Translations under genes and position numbers: made by a program | The notes under the pieces: generated by a model | What the model saw: the letters and a program-made list of their open reading frames with translations, nothing else | Told to the model about the DNA's origin: nothing | Databases searched by the model: none | DNA from: Bacteriovorax sp. UBA1852 | Lineage (GTDB): Bacteria; Bdellovibrionota; Bacteriovoracia; Bacteriovoracales; Bacteriovoracaceae | Assembly: GCA_002338505.1 (NCBI GenBank) | Contig: DDIK01000071.1 | Coordinates: 1-14,105 of the forward strand | Length of the DNA: 14,105 bases | Reading direction: 5' to 3' | Shown here: piece by piece, positions 1 to 7,850 of the stretch | Layout of the letters: each line of letters starts with the position of its first letter | Numbering within the stretch: the stretch's first letter is position 1

Positions 1-1
1 A

Positions 2-724
2 TTGGTGTGTCGAAATGAAGAGTGTCCTGCACAAGTGAAGGAGTCGATTCTTAATTTCATTCAAAAAATAGGAATAGATGATTTAAGCTCTAAGAGACTA
101 GATGAAATGATTAATAAGAAGCTAATAACTTCAATCGATGATGTCTACAAGATTACAAAAGAAGATCTTTTGGGACTAGATAAGGTTAAAGATAAGTTAG
201 CAAATAAGTTAATAGAAAACATTAATGAATCAAAGAATGTAGATTTAGTAACTTTCTTAGCAGCACTAGGAATTAGTGGCGGAGCATTTAATAAGTGTGA
301 AAAGGTCGTACAGGGCGGATTTGATACGATTGAAAAGTTAAAGAAAATGACTGCACAAAAACTCGCAGAGCTTGATGGTTTTGCAGAGAAGTCCTCCACT
401 GAATTTGTTAAATCATTGAAGTCAAAAGAAAATTTAATAGATGAACTATTGAAACTTGGCTTCTCATTTAAAGAAACGAATGAAGATAGTGGACTGTTGT
501 CAGGTACGAAGATATGCATAACTGGTTCACTATCGGAAAAAAGAAGTGTGATAGAGTCAAAAATTAGAAGTGCAGGTGGAGCTGTTGTAGGTTCTGTAAG
601 TAAGAATACAACTATGCTTCTCACTAATGAAACTGAGGCCAAATCATCTAAGTATAAAAAAGCATTAGATCTTGGAATCGAGATTATATCTGAAGAGGAG
701 CTCCTTAATAAAATAGGTGCTTAG
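2..724 (+). CDS. ligA: NAD-dependent DNA ligase LigA, C-terminal part (5' end outside window)
   Basis: This is the C-terminal 240 residues of bacterial NAD-dependent DNA ligase, which seals nicks during replication and repair. The frame is open to the window edge, so the adenylation and OB domains, and the first two zinc-finger cysteines, lie upstream. The visible part starts in the tetracysteine zinc finger (VCRNEECPAQ, the last two Cys at visible residues 3 and 8). A helix-hairpin-helix region follows (about 15-150), then a BRCT domain (about 163-240) with GTKICITGSL and a GGAVVGSVSKNTTMLL stretch. The finger and BRCT domain make the assignment firm. The HhH segment is degenerate: the usual DIEGLG-type hairpin after the finger reads GIDDLSSKRL, and the LGIR-x-VG hairpin reads LGISGGAFNK. 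The stop TAG shares one base with the GTG start of radA (TAGTG), so the two are probably cotranscribed and translationally coupled. Confidence 0.93.
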   Translation: MVCRNEECPAQVKESILNFIQKIGIDDLSSKRLDEMINKKLITSIDDVYKITKEDLLGLDKVKDKLANKLIENINESKNVDLVTFLAALGISGGAFNKCEKVVQGGFDTIEKLKKMTAQKLAELDGFAEKSSTEFVKSLKSKENLIDELLKLGFSFKETNEDSGLLSGTKICITGSLSEKRSVIESKIRSAGGAVVGSVSKNTTMLLTNETEAKSSKYKKALDLGIEIISEEELLNKIGA

Positions 725-2046
725 TGAATAATGAAAAGAAAAATAAGCGAAACGTATATATCTGTCAGGTATGTGAACATGAAGTTGCGAAATGGACAGG
801 CAAATGCTCAAGCTGTGAGCAGTGGAATAGTTTAATCCATAAGAGTGAATACCATAATAAAATAACTAAAGATGATATCGCTCTATATTGCGCAAAATCC
901 CATAAAGAGTCAGAGTTAAGATATTTAACGACATCACATAAAATGAACAAGTTTCTGGGTGGTGGTATTGTAAAAGGTAGTCTGTATCTTTTAACAGGTG
1001 AGCCTGGAGTAGGTAAATCAACCTTTATGCTAAGTCTTATAGATTGGCTTCCTGATAAAAAAGTTCTCTATATATCTGGAGAAGAAACCAAAGATCAAAT
1101 AAGTTCAAGAATAAAACGATGTAGTATAAAGCATGAAAATTTATATATTTACCATGAAACAAACTGGAGAAATATAGAAAATGCCTTTAGGAAAGTCCAA
1201 CCAGATTTCATCATTATAGATTCTATTCAAACCCTAAGGTCTAGCGACGAGAATAATAGAACAGGCTCTATTACAGAACTTAAGGATTGCTCAGATAAAT
1301 TAATAGAATATGTGAAAAAAGAAAATATTCCATGCATGGCCACAGGTCATGTGAATAAAGAGGGAACCTTAGCAGGGCCTAAGCTACTTGAGCATATGGT
1401 AGACGTAGTATTTAAGCTACAAAGAGGCGAAGAGCGTGATAATATAGTATTATCTGCCATCAAGAATCGTCATGGTAATGTTAGTGATGAAGTAGAATTT
1501 TCTATGACGGAGAATGGATTAGATATAAGTTCTGATGAGCATAAGGATATTGAATATACATTCTCTCATGGTGAAGTGCTTTGTCCTTTAATGGTAAAGA
1601 ATAAAGTCGAAATTGTAGAAGTTAAATCTCTTGTTATAGAGAACTTCAGCGGAAATATAAAGAGAATTGCAGAGGGCATAGAGCATAAGCGGTTTATGTT
1701 ACTTATAGCAATAATTGAAAAGTACTGTGATATAAGTTTTAGGAATTATGATATTTATCTCTCTGTTGATAAACTCAAGTCGAGATCAAATAAGTTAGAT
1801 CTTGCAGTTATTAGCTCGATTCTTAGCTCTTATTATAAGAAGAATAATGAGGAATTAGCTCTCTTCTGTGGAGAGGTTGATTTGAGTGGAAAAGTTAAAA
1901 AAATAAAAATTGAGTCAGAACTAGAAAATAAAATTAAGAATATATTTATGAACAAATTAATATGTAACTCTTTAGAAAATGATATGAATGAAGTACCTAG
2001 GGAAAGAATTACAAGGATTGAACAGATCGCAGAGTTTTTCAAATAA
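724..2046 (+). CDS. radA: DNA repair protein RadA (Sms)
   Basis: RadA is a RecA-like ATPase that processes recombination intermediates and drives branch migration. At 440 residues it is close to the usual 450-460. Domains in order: an N-terminal C4 zinc finger (Cys14, 17, 28, 31, with WTGKCSSC); the RecA-like core with Walker A GEPGVGKST (92-100), the YISGEE motif (116-121) and Walker B FIIIDSIQT (162-170); the TGHVNKEGTLAGPKLLEHMVD segment typical of RadA (208-227); and a C-terminal Lon-protease-like domain (about 290-440) that in this family is structural rather than proteolytic. The RadA signature KNRFG appears as KNRHG (247-251), and the following GxFEM-type stretch is EVEFSM, so the protein is somewhat divergent. 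The GTG start overlaps the ligA stop, and no separate ribosome-binding site is needed if translation is coupled. The gene converges on glpK. Confidence 0.93.
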   Translation: MNNEKKNKRNVYICQVCEHEVAKWTGKCSSCEQWNSLIHKSEYHNKITKDDIALYCAKSHKESELRYLTTSHKMNKFLGGGIVKGSLYLLTGEPGVGKSTFMLSLIDWLPDKKVLYISGEETKDQISSRIKRCSIKHENLYIYHETNWRNIENAFRKVQPDFIIIDSIQTLRSSDENNRTGSITELKDCSDKLIEYVKKENIPCMATGHVNKEGTLAGPKLLEHMVDVVFKLQRGEERDNIVLSAIKNRHGNVSDEVEFSMTENGLDISSDEHKDIEYTFSHGEVLCPLMVKNKVEIVEVKSLVIENFSGNIKRIAEGIEHKRFMLLIAIIEKYCDISFRNYDIYLSVDKLKSRSNKLDLAVISSILSSYYKKNNEELALFCGEVDLSGKVKKIKIESELENKIKNIFMNKLICNSLENDMNEVPRERITRIEQIAEFFK

Positions 2047-2063
2047 CAATATCAGTAATTTAC

Positions 2064-2085
2064 AAAGAATCACCAAGTATTCTTT
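2064..2085. terminator. weak hairpin between convergent radA and glpK
   Basis: A perfect 7-bp inverted repeat (AAAGAAT / ATTCTTT, 8-nt loop CACCAAGT) sits in the 44-nt gap between the two convergent stops. It could act as a bidirectional terminator. The stem is mostly A/T and neither strand carries a clear T-run after it, so the call rests mainly on position. Confidence 0.25.
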
Positions 2086-2090
2086 AAAAA

Positions 2091-3581
2091 TCAAGGTAAC
2101 TTAATCATTTGAGCTATGGATGCTGACCAGTTACTATACTTTGTTTTGAAGTACTGTGTGTCGGAACTAGGTGTAAACGTCTTCTCTTCTGACCATAAAT
2201 CCTTAAGTGAATCAAGATCCTTAGCACCTAGTCCAACCGATGCGGCCATAGCTGCACCAAGAGCCGTAGTTTCTATAACTTGAGGTCGAATTATATTGAG
2301 GTTCGAACAAGAAGCTTGAATTTCCATCCATAAATCATTAACTACAGCACCGCCATCAACTTTTAAAGATTGAAGTTCGCTTCCAGAGTCTTTGTTAAAG
2401 GCCGTAATAAGATCGTTAATAGAAAAAGAAACACCTTCCATTGCTGCACGTGAAATCTCTGGAATTCCTGTTCCTCGAGTAAGTCCGGTAATTGAAGCTT
2501 GAACTTCTGAATTCCAATATGGAGAACCAATTCCTGTAAAAAATGGAAAAAAGAATACATTCTCTACATCAGATAGAGACTTAACTTTTCGCGCTTCTTT
2601 TTCAACCTCTGCAGAGTCTTTAAAGAATTTAAGATTATCACGAAGCCACTGAATGCAAGCTCCAGCGATGTAAGTTGATCCTTCAAGAGCGTAATAAGTT
2701 TTGCCTTCAAACTTATACGCGACTGTCGTCAAAAGGCCGTTCTTAGAATAATGTTTTTCCGTACCTGTATTGAGAAGCATGAAGGCACCTGTACCATAAG
2801 TACATTTAGATTCACCCTTATTAAAGCAAGCTTGTCCAAAAAGTGCAGCTTGTTGATCCCCAAGAATACCGGTAATTGGAATACCATCTTCAAGAAATGA
2901 TAATGACTTAGTTTTTCCAAAGCTGGAAAAGCTTTCTGATATAGTTGGAAGTTGATTCTTGTCTACGCTAAGGTGTTTCAGAAGTTCTTCGTCCCACTCA
3001 CATTTAGCAATATCCATAAGTAGTGTTCGAGATGCGTTTGTTACATCTGTGTTATAAGACTCACCACCTGTGAGTTTGTAGAGAAGAAATGTATCGATTG
3101 TTCCAAAAAGGAGATCGTCATTCTTAGCATGCTCTTGAACTTTTAAATTATTATTAAGAAGCCAATTAATCTTTGTACCAGAGAAATATGAGTCAATTGG
3201 TAGACCAGTACGTTTATGAAATAAATCTGTTAGGTCTTGTTTTTTTAATTCTTCACAAAAGTTTGCAGTTCTTCTATCTTGCCAAACAATAGCATTAGCT
3301 AATGGATTTCCAGCTCTATCAAATGCACAAGTTGTCTCTCGTTGATTGGTGATTCCAATAGTTGAGATATCATTTGATGAGATATTATTCTTTTTAAATA
3401 ATTCCTTAGTAGCAGACTTAACGCTATCCCAGATGTCATTGAGGTTGTGTTCCACCCATCCTGGCTTTGGATAAATCTGAGGAAATTCTCTATTAACTTT
3501 ATCTATAACTTTCATTGATTCCATCTCAATGAGCAAGCTCGTTGTACCTGTCGTTCCTTGGTCAATAGATAATATGTACAT
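2091..3581 (-). CDS. glpK: glycerol kinase
   Basis: This cytoplasmic FGGY-family kinase phosphorylates glycerol to sn-glycerol 3-phosphate with ATP, feeding phospholipid synthesis or glycolysis. At 496 residues it is full length. The N-terminal phosphate-binding motif is IDQGTTGTT (6-14). Glycerol-contacting residues expected for GlpK are present: Arg81-Glu82 in NQRETT, Trp100 in IVWQDRR, Tyr132 in SYFSGTK, and the catalytic-base Asp242 in GDQQAALFGQ. Further GlpK hallmarks are YGTGAFMLLNTG (262-273), IAGACIQWLRDNL (305-317), FTGIGSPYW (348-356), GLTRGT (366-371) and KVDGGAV (407-413). No His is seen between residues 212 and 242, so regulation by HPr phosphorylation, as in Firmicutes, looks unlikely. 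An AAGGAAAA ribosome-binding site precedes the ATG. The gene lies 13 nt after a pilin-like gene, and no glpF or glpD is in the window. Confidence 0.96.
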   Translation of the reverse strand: MYILSIDQGTTGTTSLLIEMESMKVIDKVNREFPQIYPKPGWVEHNLNDIWDSVKSATKELFKKNNISSNDISTIGITNQRETTCAFDRAGNPLANAIVWQDRRTANFCEELKKQDLTDLFHKRTGLPIDSYFSGTKINWLLNNNLKVQEHAKNDDLLFGTIDTFLLYKLTGGESYNTDVTNASRTLLMDIAKCEWDEELLKHLSVDKNQLPTISESFSSFGKTKSLSFLEDGIPITGILGDQQAALFGQACFNKGESKCTYGTGAFMLLNTGTEKHYSKNGLLTTVAYKFEGKTYYALEGSTYIAGACIQWLRDNLKFFKDSAEVEKEARKVKSLSDVENVFFFPFFTGIGSPYWNSEVQASITGLTRGTGIPEISRAAMEGVSFSINDLITAFNKDSGSELQSLKVDGGAVVNDLWMEIQASCSNLNIIRPQVIETTALGAAMAASVGLGAKDLDSLKDLWSEEKTFTPSSDTQYFKTKYSNWSASIAQMIKLP

Positions 3582-3594
3582 GAATTTTCCTTAA

Positions 3595-3825
3595 TTAAAA
3601 GAAGTTGATATTTCCGTCATTCGGGGCAGTGATTATAGTGACAAGATCAAGCCATCTTGTGGCAATCGAAGCATTGAAACCTTTTAAAACAATAATTGAA
3701 ATAGATAAGAGTACGGCCAAAAGTAAAATGAATTCTACAATTGATTGACCTTCATCATTGTTTACTATGTTGTTCAAATCATCCGGTTGTTTCATAAATG
3801 TGAAAAAAGATTTATAATGTGACAT
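3595..3825 (-). CDS. small Flp/TadE-type pilin-like protein
   Basis: This is a 76-residue protein with the architecture of a class III (Flp-like) prepilin or TadE-type pseudopilin. It has a polar leader of about 26 residues ending in Gly26, then QSIVEF with Glu31 at position +5 of the predicted mature form. That glutamate starts a hydrophobic helix (about 31-49, ILLLAVLLSISIIVLKGF). The G|xxxxEF arrangement matches the consensus cut by TadV/PilD-type prepilin peptidases. The mature chain would be about 50 residues with a short polar tail. No good ribosome-binding site precedes the ATG at 3825 or the internal ATG at 3795, so the start is uncertain. It is followed 13 nt later by glpK and is probably cotranscribed with it. 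No tad, cpa or other pilus gene is in the window, so a role in a pilus is inference from sequence shape alone. Confidence 0.6.
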   Translation of the reverse strand: MSHYKSFFTFMKQPDDLNNIVNNDEGQSIVEFILLLAVLLSISIIVLKGFNASIATRWLDLVTIITAPNDGNINFF

Positions 3826-3877
3826 AATAATATTCTAATGAATATTTTATAAAAATAAAGCGAAGGAAAATATAGAA
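3813..3877 (+). promoter_or_regulatory. possible promoter and ribosome-binding site for the thioredoxin-like gene
   Basis: A perfect TATAAT (3813-3818) lies 59 nt ahead of the GTG start of the thioredoxin-like gene and overlaps the start of the divergent pilin-like gene. No convincing -35 box is seen at 16-18 nt. A GAAGGAAAA ribosome-binding site (3862-3870) supports the GTG at 3878. The 52-nt divergent gap is extremely A/T-rich, so chance -10 matches are common and the promoter call is weak. Confidence 0.3.
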
Positions 3878-4435
3878 GTGGAAAATAAAAACTCAATACC
3901 CGTGTATTTGGTTTTAGTATTACTATTCTTAGGTATAGGAGTTGTTTTCATTCCAAAAGTTGGTGACTTAACGGCTGCGAAGTCTGATGTCTCAAAGAAA
4001 GTTTTAACTCACTATGAAACAGAGTTAGCAAAGCTAAATGTAGAGACAACTGATGGTAAGAAGCTAGATAAATCGAAACTGACTAAAGGCCTAGTTATTG
4101 TAAACTTTTGGGCATCATGGTGTACTCCATGTCTTGAGGAGTTTCCATCACTGGTAAGTCTTAACAATAAATTTAAAGACAAAAACTTCATGATTGTAGC
4201 GATAAACTCTGATGAGGATCAAATTGATCTGAATATAAAGAAAACGGTGAAGAAATATAATATTAATTTTCCTGTCGTAAAAGATATAAATACTGAAATT
4301 ACTGATGCCTTTAATATTTCAGCGATTCCTGTATCAATTATTTATTACAAAGGAAAAGTTATAGAAGTCTCTAAAGGAAAGAAAGATTTTTATTCAGAGG
4401 AATTCATCGATAAAGTTTCAAAGCTTATAAATTAA
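3878..4435 (+). CDS. membrane-anchored TlpA/ResA-like thiol-disulfide oxidoreductase
   Basis: This is a 185-residue thioredoxin-fold protein of the TlpA/ResA/DsbE type. A single N-terminal hydrophobic helix (about 8-25) with no lipobox cysteine would anchor it in the inner membrane with the catalytic domain in the periplasm. The domain starts around residue 50 and shows VIVNFWASWCTPC, with redox cysteines Cys82 and Cys85, then EEFPSL. The family cis-proline is Pro151, in SAIPVS. Relatives reduce cytochrome c apoproteins or other periplasmic disulfides using electrons from CcdA/DsbD. No cytochrome maturation gene is in the window, so the substrate is unknown. The GTG start is preceded by a GAAGGAAAA site. 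Its last 11 nt overlap the end of hutI on the opposite strand. Confidence 0.85.
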   Translation: MENKNSIPVYLVLVLLFLGIGVVFIPKVGDLTAAKSDVSKKVLTHYETELAKLNVETTDGKKLDKSKLTKGLVIVNFWASWCTPCLEEFPSLVSLNNKFKDKNFMIVAINSDEDQIDLNIKKTVKKYNINFPVVKDINTEITDAFNISAIPVSIIYYKGKVIEVSKGKKDFYSEEFIDKVSKLIN

Positions 4436-5645
4436 AAGACCTATCACACAAATTCTTGCCCCATGAGTATGTAATATCTGATACCTTACTACATTTAAAA
4501 ACGCTAAACCTTGGAGCGAGACCTTTAACGATTGCTCCTTGATCATTTGCACCTAGAGAAGAAGAAGCATTAAGTGTTATTGCTGCCCACATTTCTGTCA
4601 TATTTAACGGATACATTGGCGCGGCCATAGAAGCTATTTGTAGAAGATTGTCAAAGTGACAAGAGCCGGGATTAAAATCGCTTGCAAGTGCTACACGACA
4701 GCCCTCATCTTGCATAAGTCTTCCCTTGGCCTGTGGCTTTCCAAGAAACCAACCTGTACCAGGAAGAAGAGTTGCAACAGTCTTAGAATTTGCTAAGGAT
4801 TTAATACCGTCATTACCAGTACAGAGTAAGTGATCAGCAGAGAGAGCGTCAAATTCAGATGCTATTGTTGCACCACCGTTATCTCCAAATTCATCAGCAT
4901 GTATTTTAAGTTTAAGTTTGAGTTTTGTCGCTTCATCAAAGAGAAGTTTAGTATCTTCAAGAGTGAAGTAACCAGTCTCATGAAAAATATCAACGATATC
5001 GATGATATTGTCTTTTGCAAGATCTTGCATGAGAGGAATACAAACTTTTGTAAGATAAGAAGTAGAACTATCAAAGTCTTTTGGTACTGCGTGAGCAGCA
5101 AGGAAAGTATTATAGATATTCACTCGTGGAGAGAAATGATCCTTAAGTTCTTTTATGATCTTGCTACATCTCATTTCGTCTTCATAATTTAGAGCGTAGC
5201 CTGATTTAATTTCTACCGAGCCTACACCATAAGAATAAATTTTTTCAATACGCTCTTTTGCAGATTCGAGTAATTCACTATCAGATGCTTCTTTCGTAGC
5301 TTTCGAAGTTGAGAGAATACCACCACCACTCTTTGCGATTTCTTGATAGTCAGCTCCATTTAAGCGCATTGAGTATTCAGCTGAACGATTTCCTGCAAAG
5401 ACAAGGTGAGTGTGAGAATCAACAATTTCCGGAGTTAGGCAATGACCGCTAAGGTCTAATGTCTCTAAGCTCTTGTACTCGGGCGGTACATCTTGTGAAG
5501 GACCAATCCAAATAATTTCATTTTCGTCGTAGATTAGAGATGCATTTTCAATTAGAGAGATGTCTTCTGGTAGTAGATTTCTACCATCTTTATTGTACGC
5601 ACCATCTAGAGTCAAAAGCTCACTAATATTAGAAAGATGCTTCAT
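4425..5645 (-). CDS. hutI: imidazolonepropionase (histidine degradation)
   Basis: HutI hydrolyses 4-imidazolone-5-propionate to N-formimino-L-glutamate, the third step of the Hut pathway, in the cytoplasm. At 406 residues it is the usual length. Amidohydrolase metal ligands are visible: His78 and His80 in VDSHTHLVFAGNR, His249 in KIHADEF, and Asp323 in ASDFNPGS. Glu252 and His272 (ALSADHLL) match the catalytic positions. Other HutI-typical stretches are GGGILST (107-113), EIKSGYAL (145-152) and the FLAAHAVP segment (181-188). The ATG shares one base with the hutH stop (TAATG), so the two are translationally coupled and HutI is the last gene of the run. Its 3' end overlaps the thioredoxin-like gene, which leaves no room for an intergenic terminator. 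Confidence 0.94.
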   Translation of the reverse strand: MKHLSNISELLTLDGAYNKDGRNLLPEDISLIENASLIYDENEIIWIGPSQDVPPEYKSLETLDLSGHCLTPEIVDSHTHLVFAGNRSAEYSMRLNGADYQEIAKSGGGILSTSKATKEASDSELLESAKERIEKIYSYGVGSVEIKSGYALNYEDEMRCSKIIKELKDHFSPRVNIYNTFLAAHAVPKDFDSSTSYLTKVCIPLMQDLAKDNIIDIVDIFHETGYFTLEDTKLLFDEATKLKLKLKIHADEFGDNGGATIASEFDALSADHLLCTGNDGIKSLANSKTVATLLPGTGWFLGKPQAKGRLMQDEGCRVALASDFNPGSCHFDNLLQIASMAAPMYPLNMTEMWAAITLNASSSLGANDQGAIVKGLAPRFSVFKCSKVSDITYSWGKNLCDRSFNL

Positions 5646-7186
5646 TATTGTATTTTTCCCAACTTACTTTCAACAGCACTAAGGATTTCATCGTTATCAA
5701 TGAGGCTTACGATATTTTCTATATCTTTGTAGAAAATTCTATCTTCGTTAATTGTTGGTACAGTTTTTCTAATATGAGTAACAACTTCTTCAAGAGCTGG
5801 AGATGTTTTTAATGGCCTATGAAATTCTAAAGCTTGAGTGTTACATAAGAATTCTATAGCTAAGGTGTTAGTAAGATTCTCTATGACCTCAAGAAGTTTT
5901 CTTCCGGAAGTTACTCCCATAGAAACATGGTCTTCCTTGTCAGTAGATGTTGGTACAGAATCAATACTAGCTGGGTGACAGAGATACTTATTTTCTGATG
6001 TTAGAGCAGCAGCAGTAACATGGGCGATCATGAGTCCACTATTTAAACCAGAGTCAGCAGTGAGAAATGCCGGTAGATCAGAGAACGTTGGGTTCATCAT
6101 CTTTTCAATTCGTCTCTCACTTATGTTGCAAAGCTCTGCCATTCCAATTGCAAGATAATCCATGGCCATGGCGATTGCTTCTCCATGGAAATTACCGCCA
6201 GAGATAACTTCGTCATCAGTAACAAATATAAGAGGGTTATCAGTAACTGCATTAAGCTCAATTGATAAGACTTCTTTTGTATGTCTTAGAGTTTGTCTTG
6301 AAGCACCGTGTACTTGAGGAACACATCTTAGTGAATAAGGGTCTTGTACTTTTCCACAGTCGTCATGAGAATCAAGAACGTCACTATTTTCTAAAAGTTT
6401 ATTTAAGTTAACAGATGATTCAATTTGTCCTGGATGAGGTTTTAGGCTATGAATTTTATAATTATACGCCTTAGATGTTCCTCGAACACCATCGAGAGTC
6501 ATCGCTGCTGCAATATCTGCAACCTTAAGAAGCTTTTCTGCCTTGTAAACAGCGAGTGCACCAAGTGCTGCCATCACAGCAGTTCCATTAATGAGAGCTA
6601 GTCCATCTTTAGGGCCTAGAACGACAGGTTTCATTCCGATTTGTTCGATGGCGAAATTTGATCTTACGTTCTTGCCATCAAATATTACTTCACCTTCTCC
6701 TATCAGGGCCAAGGCAATATGTGAGAGTGGAGCGAGATCTCCAGATGCACCGACAGATCCTTTTTCAGGAACTATTGGAATAATATCGTGTTCGATAAAT
6801 TTAAGAAGCATTTCAACTGCTTCTATTTGAACACCAGAAAAACCAGATGTAAGGCAATTTGCACGAAGTAACATAATTGCTCTAGTAACTTCACGGTTAA
6901 ATGGTTTACCAACACCAGTACAATGAGAACGAATGAGATTTATTTGTAACTGAGAAAGATCACTCTTTTCAATATGCTTATCTGCAAGAGCCCCAAAGCC
7001 CGTATTGATACCATATACAGGCTCTCCCTTTTCAACGATTGAAAAGACATATTCTCGAGATTTTTTCATTGCCGCATAGGATGACTCTGAAATAGTGAGT
7101 TTGATTTCATCTTTCTTAGCGTTGGATATGTGATAAATGTCTTCGATATTTAGGCCATGGCCCGTAATAGTATATTCTTTTGTCAT
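5645..7186 (-). CDS. hutH: histidine ammonia-lyase
   Basis: HutH removes ammonia from L-histidine to give trans-urocanate, the first step of histidine catabolism. At 513 residues it is standard length. The Ala147-Ser148-Gly149 triad in GSVGASGDLAPLSHIAL cyclises to the MIO electrophile. Tyr58 in YGINTGFG matches the conserved active-site tyrosine. QDPYSLRCVPQVHGA, NPLIF and the SVPTSTDKEDHVSMG stretch are all typical of HAL rather than of phenylalanine or tyrosine lyases. The start is only 3 nt after the rpe stop, with an AAGGTAGG ribosome-binding site spanning that stop, so it is cotranscribed with rpe. HutI follows with a 1-nt overlap. The product, urocanate, needs urocanase (HutU), which is not in this window. 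Confidence 0.96.
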   Translation of the reverse strand: MTKEYTITGHGLNIEDIYHISNAKKDEIKLTISESSYAAMKKSREYVFSIVEKGEPVYGINTGFGALADKHIEKSDLSQLQINLIRSHCTGVGKPFNREVTRAIMLLRANCLTSGFSGVQIEAVEMLLKFIEHDIIPIVPEKGSVGASGDLAPLSHIALALIGEGEVIFDGKNVRSNFAIEQIGMKPVVLGPKDGLALINGTAVMAALGALAVYKAEKLLKVADIAAAMTLDGVRGTSKAYNYKIHSLKPHPGQIESSVNLNKLLENSDVLDSHDDCGKVQDPYSLRCVPQVHGASRQTLRHTKEVLSIELNAVTDNPLIFVTDDEVISGGNFHGEAIAMAMDYLAIGMAELCNISERRIEKMMNPTFSDLPAFLTADSGLNSGLMIAHVTAAALTSENKYLCHPASIDSVPTSTDKEDHVSMGVTSGRKLLEVIENLTNTLAIEFLCNTQALEFHRPLKTSPALEEVVTHIRKTVPTINEDRIFYKDIENIVSLIDNDEILSAVESKLGKIQ

Positions 7187-7189
7187 AAC

Positions 7190-7834
7190 CTACCTTAAAC
7201 TATCCACAAGTTTGATATAGTCTTGTGGATTATTGTTAAAAATATATGAACCAGCTACAAGATTTTGTGCGCCAGCTTCTTTGGCGAGCTTAGCCGTTTC
7301 GCTATTTATACCGCCATCTATTTGTAATTGATATGTGTAACCATGTTTCTCTCTAAGCTCACTGAGTTTTTTTAGTTTATCAAGTGAGTCGTGCATAAAC
7401 TTCTGTCCGCCAAATCCGGGCTCTACAGACATAATGAGAATGAGATCAAGTTGAGATAGTAAATCATCAGTGAGTTCATTCACTTGGGTTTTTGGTTTAA
7501 TAGAAATACCTGCTTGATGATTTTTCTTTATAAGCTGGATAAGTTCGAGTTGATTAGTAACTGCTTCTAAATGAAAAGTTATATTATTAAGCTTACAGTC
7601 TCTTAGCTCCTCAACATAGAATTGAGGATTAGTAACCATAAGATGTACATCAAGTGGAAGATCAGTTTTCTTTGAGAGCTGCTTTATTATCGGAGGACCG
7701 AAAGTCATATTAGGTACGAAGTGACCATCCATAACATCTAAGTGAAGCCATAAGTCATCTTGTCCACGAAATACATTAACTTCTTGTTCTAAATTTAAGA
7801 AGTCAGCAGCTAAAATACTTGGTGATATAATCAT
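7190..7834 (-). CDS. rpe: ribulose-phosphate 3-epimerase
   Basis: Rpe interconverts D-ribulose 5-phosphate and D-xylulose 5-phosphate in the pentose phosphate pathway. At 214 residues with a single TIM-barrel domain it is typical. The N-terminal signature SPSILAADF (4-12) is followed by HLDVMDGHFVPNMTFGP (31-47), which contains metal-binding His31 and catalytic Asp33. His64 in DVHLMV is the next metal ligand. MSVEPGFGGQKF (135-146) is the flexible loop region, and Asp173 in QIDGGI is the second acid/base residue. A GAGG ribosome-binding site sits about 7 nt before the ATG. It is 16 nt after fmt and 3 nt before hutH, inside the same transcription unit. No other pentose phosphate gene is nearby. 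Confidence 0.96.
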   Translation of the reverse strand: MIISPSILAADFLNLEQEVNVFRGQDDLWLHLDVMDGHFVPNMTFGPPIIKQLSKKTDLPLDVHLMVTNPQFYVEELRDCKLNNITFHLEAVTNQLELIQLIKKNHQAGISIKPKTQVNELTDDLLSQLDLILIMSVEPGFGGQKFMHDSLDKLKKLSELREKHGYTYQLQIDGGINSETAKLAKEAGAQNLVAGSYIFNNNPQDYIKLVDSLR

Positions 7835-7850
7835 ATAAATAACCTCAAAA

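Noticed and set aside
145..642. Long open frame on the minus strand inside ligA
   Set aside because: It lies wholly antisense to a clearly recognised ligase domain and shows no motif of its own. Its Ser/Phe-rich composition is what a reversed Lys/Glu-rich gene gives.
3838..3851. TATAAA on the minus strand as the promoter of the pilin-like gene
   Set aside because: There is no -35 match at 16-18 nt and the leader would be too short. A/T-rich sequence yields such hexamers by chance.
4830..5192. 120-residue open frame on the plus strand inside hutI
   Set aside because: It is antisense to conserved hutI motifs, has no recognisable domain and lacks a convincing ribosome-binding site.
6591..6830. 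79-residue open frame on the plus strand inside hutH
   Set aside because: It covers the reverse of the MIO region of hutH. Sequence constraint on hutH explains the open frame.
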